12,671 nucleotides of DNA, from assembly GCA_026706395.1 (NCBI GenBank), contig JAPOYU010000019.1, positions 1 to 12,671 on the forward strand, in the 5' to 3' direction. A program made the position numbers and the translations under genes. Of the stretch, positions 6,828-12,603 are shown piece by piece. This stretch comes from Chloroflexota bacterium. Its GTDB lineage: Bacteria; Chloroflexota; Anaerolineae; Aggregatilineales; Phototrophicaceae. The notes below the pieces were generated by a model that searched no databases, was not told the DNA's origin, and saw only the letters and a list, made by a program, of their open reading frames with translations. Numbering within the stretch: the stretch's first letter is position 1; each line of letters begins with the position of its first letter.

Positions 6828-8549
6828 TTAAGCCTTCGATTCGTTAGCCGCCGGCAGTTTGGCGAGCCGCTGCCGCAGCAGATTCAGCAGCCAGGACAAT
6901 TCGCGCAGCTTGAGCCAGCGCGCCGCCAGGACAAAGACAGCGCCGTAAAGCAACCCACAAAGGACCACCAGCAGCAGTTCGCGCAAGATGCTCGCATCGC
7001 CGATCCAGTCCATAAGTGAAGGCAGTGTGATTAGCGCGATCGCCGCCATTAAAAGCGAAGCCAGGGCTGACTTGAATGCGGTGCGTTTCAGTCGCTGCGC
7101 GCCGAAGCCATCCAGCCGGCGCCAGAGCAGAACGCCGCTGATCGAAGCATGCACGAAATGCTTGGCGCTATCGGCGACCATCAGACTGAACAAGCCGTAG
7201 CGCTCGAAGAGCAACAGCGCGACCCCCATATACGAGATCAAACTGACGATGCCGATCAAGGCCGGCGTCAGCGTATCCTTGCGGGCGTAAAAGGCGTAGA
7301 CCAGCAGCAAGTCGATGGCGGCGAAGGGCAATCCTATCAAATAAAGCCGCAGCGCCCGCGCCGTGATTTCCGTATCCGCCGCCAGAAAAGCGCCATTCTC
7401 AAAGAGCAGCCCGATGATGGGAACTGCCAGCACGAATAAGCCGGTTGCGGCTGGCAGGATAAGCGTGGAAGTGAGGCGCAAGCCAAGCCCCAGCGTGTCT
7501 TTGAAGGCGCGCTGCGCCGCCTCGGTCATCTCCGCCGATTGCCGCGCCAAGGTCGGCAGGATGGCGATGCTGATCGCGGTAGCGACCAAACCCTGCGGGA
7601 ACTGCACCAAGGTGGTCGCCCAGTTCATAATCGCGATGCCGCCATCGCCGGTCAGGCTCGCCAGCCGATAACTGAAGGGGCGGATGATCAATGTGTCCAT
7701 GCTCAGCGAAAACATCACCGGCAAATACAGCAGCGCGATACTCTTCAGCGCCGGATGCCGCCAGTTGACGCTCAGCCGCAACCGACTCAGGCGTAGACCG
7801 GGCATCTGTAAAGCCATTTGCGCGGCAGCGCCAGCCAGCCAGCCGACAGCAACCACCAAGATGCCCCCGGCTGGGCGCGCCAGGACGAAGGGGAAGACCT
7901 CGATACGGGCGGCAAGCGTCGGCTGCCAAGCCACCGACGGCGCCAGCGCCAGCGTGACCAGCACGATGCAACCGTTGAAGACCACGCCCGCGAAAGCCGG
8001 CAGCGTAAAGGAACGCAGCGCGAACAGCGTCCCGCTGAACACGGCGAACAAACTCAAGAAGAGAAGAGATGGCGCGGTCAAGCGCAGCAGTTGAATCGCC
8101 AGTTGGCGTGTTTCCGCGTCAGTCCCCGGCGCGACCAGGGGCACGATCTGCGGCGCGAATATCTCGATCAGTACGACCAGCACAGCCAGGACGGCGATAA
8201 TGAGGCTGACCAGCGCGGAGACGACCCGCCACAATTCATCTTTGCCGCGCAGGGTGATGACATCGCTGAGCACGGGAACGATGGCGCCGTTGACATGACC
8301 GCCGATCAGCAGGTCGTAGATCGCCTTGGGCACGATGATGGCGACTTGCAAGGCATCGACCGCGCCGGTCGCGCCGAAGAGGAAGGTAAGCACGATTTCC
8401 CGCGTCAGGCCGAGGATGCGGCTGCATATATTGCCCAGGGCCAGAATCCCGCTCGCCCCGGCGACGCGGGCATTGGTGGTCTCCTGCTCGCCCGGCAAGG
8501 CATCATACAGGTCGGGGTCGCTGATAGCGATTGGCTGCTCCGCGGTCAT
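6828..8549 (-). CDS. murJ: MurJ/MviN-family lipid-linked precursor flippase (divergent)
   Basis: The 573-residue protein belongs to the MOP-superfamily MviN/MurJ group, with about 13-14 predicted membrane helices after a polar N-terminal tail of about 28 residues. MurJ flips lipid II across the inner membrane for peptidoglycan synthesis. SRILGLTRE (43-51) and the Asp in GAVDA (D65) match the E. coli segment with R18, R24 and D39. The next segment is atypical: the position of E. coli R52 appears to be Tyr78, and the TM8 'ADRL' motif reads ATTL (T313 in place of R270). The fold is clear; lipid II as substrate is less certain. The frame can open at TTG 8594, but that codon overlaps a good -10 box, so ATG 8549 is chosen. 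No clear Shine-Dalgarno is seen. The nearest upstream gene ends 126 bp away. Confidence 0.88.
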   Translation of the reverse strand: MTAEQPIAISDPDLYDALPGEQETTNARVAGASGILALGNICSRILGLTREIVLTFLFGATGAVDALQVAIIVPKAIYDLLIGGHVNGAIVPVLSDVITLRGKDELWRVVSALVSLIIAVLAVLVVLIEIFAPQIVPLVAPGTDAETRQLAIQLLRLTAPSLLFLSLFAVFSGTLFALRSFTLPAFAGVVFNGCIVLVTLALAPSVAWQPTLAARIEVFPFVLARPAGGILVVAVGWLAGAAAQMALQMPGLRLSRLRLSVNWRHPALKSIALLYLPVMFSLSMDTLIIRPFSYRLASLTGDGGIAIMNWATTLVQFPQGLVATAISIAILPTLARQSAEMTEAAQRAFKDTLGLGLRLTSTLILPAATGLFVLAVPIIGLLFENGAFLAADTEITARALRLYLIGLPFAAIDLLLVYAFYARKDTLTPALIGIVSLISYMGVALLLFERYGLFSLMVADSAKHFVHASISGVLLWRRLDGFGAQRLKRTAFKSALASLLMAAIALITLPSLMDWIGDASILRELLLVVLCGLLYGAVFVLAARWLKLRELSWLLNLLRQRLAKLPAANESKA

Positions 8550-8592
8550 CACTTGCGTTTCGCTCGGGGCGCCGAGTATGGCGCTTCCCCTC

Positions 8593-8622
8593 AATATACA
8601 CAGGGGAGCGTCCGTTGCTCAA
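8593..8622 (-). promoter_or_regulatory. Sigma70-like promoter of the murJ-like gene
   Basis: On the minus strand TTGAGC (8617-8622, 4 of 6) is followed after 18 bp by TATATT (8593-8598, 5 of 6), with TG just upstream of the -10. Transcription would start near 8586, about 37 nt before ATG 8549. This excludes the TTG at 8594 as the normal start, since it lies inside the -10 box. Confidence 0.55.
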
Positions 8623-8644
8623 GCGTTATTGGTTTAGGGGGAGT

Positions 8645-8681
8645 GCTCGCGGGCAGGCGAGATGGGAGCTCGCCCCTACAA
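8645..8681 (-). repeat. TGTAGGGGCGA intergenic repeat with short hairpin
   Basis: On the minus strand this begins TTGTAGGGGCGAGC and contains a 6-bp stem (GGCGAG at 8656-8661, CTCGCC at 8669-8674, 7-nt loop). It shares TGTAGGGRCGA with repeats at 10951-10990 and 12454-12489. The TAG inside the repeat core is the stop codon (8676-8678) of the upstream membrane-protein gene. It may act as a weak terminator, but there is no T-tract. Confidence 0.45.
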
Positions 8682-9188
8682 GCTCAATACCGGACCGATA
8701 TAGCGCGCGCCCGCCATCAACACCAGCGAGATCAAAGCCAGCCACATGCTGACGCGACCGTTAGTCCGCAGCTTGTCTTTTGAGCCTTCCATTTCGCTCG
8801 CGTCGGATTTGCTCGAGGCGGCGTAGAGCCTAGCCGGGCGCCAGACCGCAAACCAGCCATGCCCGAAGGCCAACAGGCCTATGAGCGCGCCCAGCGTCAA
8901 GACCAGGCCCATGCTGCTGCTCAGCGCTTCGTGATAAGACAGCATGCCGTAGAGCAACAGACCGGCGACGGTCGTCACCAGCGCCGATAGCGGGATCAAG
9001 CTGGGGAAACTTGTCTCGTTATACAAGCGGCGCCAGATGCGCCCCCCATCGGCGCCAGCCCGATCAAGGGCAGGCTCAATATAGAAGGACATGACGATGG
9101 CCGCGCCAACCCAGACCAAGCCGCCAACGATATGCAGCAGGCGCAGAATCGTGACGATCAACGCGCCGCCGGCTGAACTCAGATCCAT
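8676..9188 (-). CDS. Four-helix membrane protein, CopD/DUF2269-like
   Basis: The 170-residue protein has four hydrophobic helices, near residues 8-35, 62-84, 92-116 and 145-168. LRLLHIVGGLVWVGA (16-30), with His19 in TM1, is typical of the CopD/DUF2269 superfamily of small membrane proteins. His110 near the end of TM3 and the terminal MAGARYIG also fit. Some relatives are linked to copper or heme; the role here is not established. The frame can open at TTG 9200, but that codon overlaps a perfect GGAGG Shine-Dalgarno (9194-9198) placed 5 nt before ATG 9188, so ATG 9188 is the start. It lies 47 bp downstream of a cytochrome c gene on the same strand and is probably co-transcribed. A membrane partner or heme-linked redox role is therefore plausible but inferred. 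The stop falls within an intergenic repeat. Confidence 0.78.
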   Translation of the reverse strand: MDLSSAGGALIVTILRLLHIVGGLVWVGAAIVMSFYIEPALDRAGADGGRIWRRLYNETSFPSLIPLSALVTTVAGLLLYGMLSYHEALSSSMGLVLTLGALIGLLAFGHGWFAVWRPARLYAASSKSDASEMEGSKDKLRTNGRVSMWLALISLVLMAGARYIGPVLSL

Positions 9189-9235
9189 AACATCCTCCAA
9201 CTAAGACCTGTTTCGCAACTCTCCGAACTTCAAAT

Positions 9236-9649
9236 CTAATCCAATGTCAGCAGATAGGCAATCAGATCGGCCAGATCGGCCGGCTCCAGCCCCTCTTCGT
9301 AGCGGCTGTACATCAGATTGGAGTAACCGGCGACGAGATGTCGACCGGGGCGCAGGATACTCCAATAGAGATACTCTGCCACCGACTGCCCGGCGACGCG
9401 CTCTCCCGCCACCACTGCCAAGCCCGCCAATGAATTGCCGATGCCGCTGCTCTCGCCCGTGAGCAGGTGACAAGCCGAGCAGGGCGGCGATTCATTGTTG
9501 GACTGATTGAAGAGCTTTTCGCCGCTGCCGGGGTCCGCCCCCTCAAAGTCTAGGTCGGCCAGGGCAATGCGGGGGACATCTGCGCTGCAAGCGCTTAGGA
9601 GGAGCAGGCTAAAGAGTATCGTCAGCGCTTTTCCATGTTTGCTGCGCAT
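9236..9649 (-). CDS. Lipoprotein mono-heme cytochrome c
   Basis: The 137-residue protein starts with a lipoprotein signal (hydrophobic stretch 9-18, lipobox LSAC with acceptor C21). It should be membrane-anchored on the outer side of the cytoplasmic membrane. CSACH (57-61) is a single c-type heme attachment site: C57 and C60 bind heme and H61 is an axial ligand. Met113 in GYSNLMY is the likely sixth ligand. The C-terminal DLIAYLLTLD helix is typical of class I cytochromes c, and the whole is close to a minimal cytochrome domain plus anchor. It probably carries electrons to or from a membrane complex not in this window. The ATG at 9649 has GAGAGG about 4 nt upstream. It is the first gene of a unit with the CopD-like gene and is divergent from the winged-helix gene. 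Confidence 0.9.
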   Translation of the reverse strand: MRSKHGKALTILFSLLLLSACSADVPRIALADLDFEGADPGSGEKLFNQSNNESPPCSACHLLTGESSGIGNSLAGLAVVAGERVAGQSVAEYLYWSILRPGRHLVAGYSNLMYSRYEEGLEPADLADLIAYLLTLD

Positions 9650-9695
9650 TGATCCTCTCCCGAGGCCGAGACTTTCAGAACATTCATCTATTCAC

Positions 9696-9702
9696 GATAA
9701 TA
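9696..9702. promoter_or_regulatory. Overlapping -10-like boxes in the cytochrome c / HTH_42 divergent gap
   Basis: The 105-bp gap 9650-9754 must hold both divergent promoters. GATAAT (9696-9701, plus) and TATTAT (9697-9702, minus) each match the -10 consensus at 5 of 6 positions and overlap. Neither has a good -35. Overlap would make the two promoters mutually exclusive, but this is weak evidence. Confidence 0.28.
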
Positions 9703-9754
9703 GCGCAATAAGGCCAGATATTGGCGCATGCAAATCAATCGTTGAGGTGAATCG

Positions 9755-10870
9755 TTGTCTATCGTCCTGTCCCTTGCTCAACTGCGCCAGCTGCGACTAT
9801 ACAACCAGATGCTGACCGAGAGCTGCCGCCCGTCATCAGCGGCGCAGGCCGTAAGCCGCCTTTGCGCCTTGCAATCGCAAGAGTGGCCCTCGGCGCAGTT
9901 GGCGATCCAGGCTCGCGCCCGCGGCATCACCCAGACGGATGTCATTCAAGCCCGCGAGGTCGAGAGCGCTTTCGTCATGACCTGGAGCCTGCGCGGCACG
10001 CTACATCTGGTCGCGGCGGAAGATATCCACTGGCAGCTCGCGCTCTGCGGACCCGGCGCCATCCGCGGGACAAGACGCCGTTACGAGCAACTCGGCTTGA
10101 GCGAGACAATCCGCGAAGAGGCGCTCCCGGCGATAGAGTCCATTCTCAATTCTGAAGGCGCTCTCACCCGTCCGGAACTGGCGAGAGCGCTGGCCAGCCG
10201 CGGCATCCCGGTCGAAGGCCAAGCCATCCATCACCTCGTGCGCTTCGCAGCGCTGCGTGGACTCGTCTGCCTCGGTCCCGAACGCGGTGGCGACCTGACA
10301 TACGCGCTGCTGGATGACTGGCTGCCCGCTGACGCAGCGGAAGCGACGCCGGAAGATCCTCTCGCCCACTTCGCGCGGCGCTACCTCGAGGTTTACGCGC
10401 CGGCGGCAGCGGCCGATTTCGCCCGCTGGTCGGGCTTGAGCAAAGCGCAGGTGCGAGCCGCTTGGGGGACAATCGCAGCTGAATGCGTCACGGTCGCCAT
10501 CCTCGCTGGCGAGGCGCAGATGCTCAAGGCGCAGCTTGACCAGCTCGACGTCGACCAGGGCGAACCCAGCGTCCGCTTCTTGCCGCGCTATGACAATTAT
10601 CTGCTGGGATATGAAAGCCGCGCCTTCATGGTCGCCGATGCTTACGCCAAGCAGGTTCACCCCGGCGGCGGCTTGATCCGAGCCTGCGTCGTCATCAACG
10701 GCGAAGCGAAAGCGAACTGGAAGCTGGAGAAGCGGCGGGCGGGGGTCCGTGTGGTCCTGTCTCCATTTGAAGCGCTCGATCGATCCGTCCTGCCATTCCG
10801 CGAAGCGGAAGCGGCGTCACTGGGGCGCTTCCTCAATACCAATGCCGAATTGCGGATCGAGGGCGGATAG
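9755..10870 (+). CDS. Winged-helix HTH_42 (AlkZ-like) DNA-binding protein
   Basis: The 371-residue protein matches the HTH_42 'winged helix DNA-binding domain-containing' family (PF06224), whose studied members include AlkZ/YcaQ-type DNA glycosylases acting on alkylated or cross-linked bases. Recognisable stretches are LCALQSQEWPSAQLAIQAR (36-54), TWSLRGTLHLVAAEDIHW (76-93), and the C-terminal FLPRYDNYLLGYESR followed by NGEAKANWK. Q40-S41-Q42 lines up with the QxQ active-site motif described for AlkZ-like glycosylases. A base-excision repair role is plausible but unproven. The start is TTG 9755: GAGGTGA (9744-9750) lies just upstream, while the first in-frame ATG (9809) would cut into the N-terminal helix. 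It is a single-gene unit, divergent from the cytochrome gene and followed by a hairpin 10 nt after its stop. Confidence 0.85.
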   Translation: MSIVLSLAQLRQLRLYNQMLTESCRPSSAAQAVSRLCALQSQEWPSAQLAIQARARGITQTDVIQAREVESAFVMTWSLRGTLHLVAAEDIHWQLALCGPGAIRGTRRRYEQLGLSETIREEALPAIESILNSEGALTRPELARALASRGIPVEGQAIHHLVRFAALRGLVCLGPERGGDLTYALLDDWLPADAAEATPEDPLAHFARRYLEVYAPAAAADFARWSGLSKAQVRAAWGTIAAECVTVAILAGEAQMLKAQLDQLDVDQGEPSVRFLPRYDNYLLGYESRAFMVADAYAKQVHPGGGLIRACVVINGEAKANWKLEKRRAGVRVVLSPFEALDRSVLPFREAEAASLGRFLNTNAELRIEGG

Positions 10871-10880
10871 CGCTATTCAA

Positions 10881-10914
10881 CCCCTCCCCAATGAATTAGG
10901 GAGGGGAGCTTTGC
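10881..10914 (+). terminator. Hairpin after the HTH_42 gene (CCCCTCCC/GGGAGGGG repeat, copy 1)
   Basis: CCCCTCCC (10881-10888) and GGGAGGGG (10899-10906) form a perfect 8-bp stem with a 10-nt loop, starting 10 nt after the HTH_42 stop. The following T-run is short (AGCTTTG), so termination would be inefficient. The same arms recur upstream of the CDF gene at 12388-12433, so this is also a member of a dispersed repeat family. Confidence 0.5.
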
Positions 10915-10950
10915 GAAAATTCTTGAGTAAGAACGGGCGTCCTAAGCGTC

Positions 10951-10990
10951 GCGTAGACACCCACTAGGCCGCCGGTCGCCCCTACAGTTG
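10951..10990 (-). repeat. TGTAGGGGCGA ... TGTCTACGC intergenic repeat, copy near the CDF stop
   Basis: On the plus strand this runs from GCGTAGACA (10951-10959) to TCGCCCCTACA (10976-10986). The same two end blocks, with CCCAC between them, recur at 12454-12489 in the same orientation. It lies about 25 bp past the end of the CDF gene. Confidence 0.5.
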
Positions 10991-11015
10991 CACCTTGGAC
11001 GAGATGGCGGCATTG

Positions 11016-12017
11016 TCAAACATCGCCGCGGACAACCTCGACCGTCAATTCTTCCAGCTGCGGGATGACATGGCGGGCTTCGTGCTGAACGGCGCGCACG
11101 ATTTCTCCACTCGCTTCCAGTGTCGTGTCGGCGGGCAGGGCGATTTTCATCACACCATACATGCGATGCCCGACCCAGCGCAGACGCAGCGTCTCAATCG
11201 CCAGCACGCCCTCAAGCTCCAGCGCATGCGCTTCCACATGCTCGGCAAGATGGGGATCGACCGCGTCCATCATGCGATACCAGATCGCCTTGATCGCGTT
11301 CCAGGTGATGCCGACGATGGCCAGGGCGATGACGACGCCGACGATGGGATCGAGGATGGGCAGGCCGATCAGGGTGCCGATGACAGCGATCAAGACGGCA
11401 AGCGAGGTCAAGCCATCGATCAGGGCGTGCTGGCCATCGGCGATCATGGCGTCCGAGCCGATGCGCCGGCCGACGCGGATTTGCATCAGGGCGACCAGTT
11501 CGTTGCCGACAAAACCCACCAGCGCGGCCAGGGCGATCCACTCCAGGTTCTCCAGCGGCAGGGGGTTGAGCAGGCGCTCGACTGATTCGACCAGAATAAA
11601 GGCGGCACTGAAGCCGATGGAGATGACGATGAAGACGCCGGCGATATCTTCCAGGCGGCCGTAGCCATAGGTGTAGCGCTTGTTGGCGGCGCGGCGGGCG
11701 ATGTAGAAGGCGAAGAGCAGCGGAATCGAGTTGAGGGCGTCGCCCAGATTATGCACGGTATCGGCCAGCAGGGCGACGCTGTTGCTGGCGAGGTAGATGA
11801 CCACTTGCAGGGCGGTGGTCAAGCCGAGGGCGATGAGGGCGATCCAGACCGTGCGGACAGCGAGGCGGTTATCGAGGAAGGCGCGGTCGGCGGCCAGGTC
11901 GTGGTGGCTGTGGTCGTGGGTGAAGCCGGGCAGGTGAAGAGCCATGGCGAGTTTGGCGAGGGGGTTGCTGCTGTGCTGGTGGCTGTGGTCGTGGGAATGG
12001 CTGTGGGAATGTCCCAT
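11016..12017 (-). CDS. Cation diffusion facilitator (CDF) metal efflux transporter
   Basis: The 333-residue protein is a CDF-family antiporter exporting divalent metal ions, most likely zinc or a related ion, from the cytoplasm. It has about six hydrophobic helices between residues 55 and 235 and a C-terminal cytoplasmic domain (about 245-333). Paired HxxxD metal-site motifs are intact: H89/D93 in TM2 (VHNLGD) and H197/D201 in TM5 (HALID), the pattern of zinc-type CDF proteins. YGYGRLEDIAG (117-127) is the conserved loop. The N-terminus is strongly His-rich (HSHSHSHDHSHQH at 3-15, and HDHSHH at 34-39), a probable metal-binding tail. The ATG at 12017 has AAGGCG 6 nt upstream. The gene is monocistronic, with no metal-responsive regulator next to it. 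Related intergenic repeats in direct orientation lie on both sides. Confidence 0.95.
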   Translation of the reverse strand: MGHSHSHSHDHSHQHSSNPLAKLAMALHLPGFTHDHSHHDLAADRAFLDNRLAVRTVWIALIALGLTTALQVVIYLASNSVALLADTVHNLGDALNSIPLLFAFYIARRAANKRYTYGYGRLEDIAGVFIVISIGFSAAFILVESVERLLNPLPLENLEWIALAALVGFVGNELVALMQIRVGRRIGSDAMIADGQHALIDGLTSLAVLIAVIGTLIGLPILDPIVGVVIALAIVGITWNAIKAIWYRMMDAVDPHLAEHVEAHALELEGVLAIETLRLRWVGHRMYGVMKIALPADTTLEASGEIVRAVQHEARHVIPQLEELTVEVVRGDV

Positions 12018-12051
12018 GCGTCGCGCCTTGCTGACTGGTCGCTAGTCTAAG

Positions 12052-12080
12052 TTAACCACAAAGACAGGAAGGACACAAAG
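12052..12080 (+). repeat. Degenerate AACCACA/GGACACA repeat fragment
   Basis: AACCACAAAGACAGGAAGG followed by ACACAAAG is a purine-rich, quasi-periodic sequence. It resembles the second fragment at 12169-12187 and a repeat style common in large environmental bacterial genomes. No function is assigned. Confidence 0.35.
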
Positions 12081-12100
12081 TGTTTCGTATTTATGTCTAA

Positions 12101-12134
12101 CCCCTCCCCGAAGCATCAGGGAAGGGGCTTTTTT
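12101..12134 (+). terminator. Terminator-like hairpin (CCCCTCCC/GGGAGGGG family, copy 2)
   Basis: CCCCTCCCC (12101-12109) pairs with GGGAAGGGG (12119-12127), with one mismatch and a 9-nt loop, followed by C and six T (12129-12134). It looks like an intrinsic terminator on the plus strand, but no plus-strand gene precedes it for more than 1 kb. It may therefore be a dispersed repeat and not a working terminator. Confidence 0.5.
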
Positions 12135-12168
12135 CGACGTCGGGTGGGGATGGAACAGATTGTGTTGT

Positions 12169-12187
12169 CACAGAGGACACCGAGGAC
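12169..12187 (+). repeat. Degenerate CACAGAGGACACCGAGGAC repeat fragment
   Basis: Internally periodic (GAGGACACC then GAGGAC) and similar in composition to 12052-12080. Probably a decayed member of an intergenic repeat family; no function is visible. Confidence 0.35.
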
Positions 12188-12239
12188 TTGCCGCAATGCC
12201 TCCAGGGCACCCCAGAAAAACCCATGAATCGCCGAAGTA

Positions 12240-12261
12240 TATAGATACAGTATAGATACAG
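12240..12261 (+). repeat. 11-bp direct tandem duplication (TATAGATACAG x2)
   Basis: TATAGATACAG occurs at 12240-12250 and again at 12251-12261 without mismatch, running directly into the G tract. It is a small sequence able to change copy number by slippage. Confidence 0.75.
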
Positions 12262-12279
12262 GGGGGGGGGGGTACCCCC
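12261..12279 (+). repeat. G12 homopolymer running into a GGGGGTACCCCC palindrome
   Basis: Twelve consecutive G (12261-12272) are followed by TACCCCC. Positions 12268-12279 form a perfect 12-bp palindrome. Such tracts are prone to slippage in vivo and to assembly errors. The tract lies about 245 bp upstream of the CDF start, downstream of a weak promoter candidate on the same strand. Confidence 0.8.
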
Positions 12280-12326
12280 TCCGGCGTGCCGCGGCGCGAT
12301 TCGGTTGTTAAACTGCGTGTTGGATC

Positions 12327-12335
12327 AGTGTAGCA
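12327..12335 (-). promoter_or_regulatory. Extended -10-like element upstream of the CDF gene
   Basis: TGCTACACT on the minus strand is identical to the element proposed upstream of the CorC-type gene. No -35 is visible. The leader to the CDF start would be about 300 nt and would contain the G tract and hairpin copy 2. Weakly supported. Confidence 0.22.
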
Positions 12336-12387
12336 TGGATTGGGTGGGAATGGGCGAGTATATGGTCGCGTATGCCCCCACCACAAA

Positions 12388-12440
12388 CCCCTCCCGCCAT
12401 CTCTATGGCGGGCATCCCAGAATGAGGGAGGGGCTTTTTT
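12388..12440 (+). terminator. Terminator-like hairpin with a nested alternative stem (family copy 3)
   Basis: CCCCTCCC (12388-12395) pairs with GGGAGGGG (12426-12433), followed by C and six T (12435-12440). Inside, CCCGCCAT (12393-12400) pairs perfectly with ATGGCGGG (12405-12412) over a 4-nt loop. The two stems share CCC at 12393-12395, so they partly compete. No plus-strand gene precedes it. Confidence 0.5.
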
Positions 12441-12453
12441 CGCCACAGACGGC

Positions 12454-12489
12454 GCGTAGACAGAGCCCACCGATCGTCCCTACAATTCG
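12454..12489 (-). repeat. TGTAGGGACGA ... TGTCTACGC intergenic repeat, copy upstream of the CDF gene
   Basis: On the plus strand GCGTAGACA (12454-12462), then CCCAC, then TCGTCCCTACA (12474-12484). It matches the layout at 10951-10990. As there, it follows a CCCCTCCC/GGGAGGGG hairpin, here by about 20 bp and there by about 45 bp. Confidence 0.5.
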
Positions 12490-12603
12490 CTATCGGTGAA
12501 TCGTCCTAGACACTACGCCCCTGTGCGTTGAAGGCGACGATGTCCGCGACATCATCGCCGGTCTATATTGGCTTAGCGAGATTTAGGCAAAGTGGCGCGC
12601 TGA

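Larger units (their letters stand above)
12018..12603. other. Repeat-rich intergenic region without a supportable gene
   Basis: Between the CDF start and the next stop codon (12604) there are 586 bp with no credible coding frame. It holds two hairpin repeats with T-runs, two ACAGAGGACAC-type fragments, an 11-bp tandem duplication, a G12 tract and a GCGTAGACA/CCCTACA repeat, each listed separately. I see nothing recognisable in 12490-12603. Open frames crossing this stretch are low-complexity and rich in Pro, Arg and Trp, without family signatures or start signals. Confidence 0.6.

Noticed and set aside
8550..8594. Longer murJ-like protein starting at TTG 8594
   Set aside because: The TTG overlaps a strong -10 box (TATATT, 8593-8598), so it would not be transcribed from that promoter; ATG 8549 is in frame downstream.
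7818..8783. A 321-codon open frame on the plus strand opposite the murJ-like gene
   Set aside because: The product is rich in Gln, Arg and Asp with no domain, and is explained as the shadow of the hydrophobic flippase gene.
9189..9200. CopD-like protein starting at TTG 9200
   Set aside because: The TTG overlaps the GGAGG that serves ATG 9188 at ideal spacing.
11016..12017. CDF gene as part of a complete transposon
   Set aside because: Repeats lie on both sides, but no transposase, terminal inverted repeats or target-site duplication are visible.
12168..12470. A 100-codon minus-strand frame across the repeat-rich gap, and a 64-codon plus frame at 12305-12499
   Set aside because: They are composed of repeats, the G tract and hairpins, with Pro/Arg/Trp-rich products and no start signal or domain.
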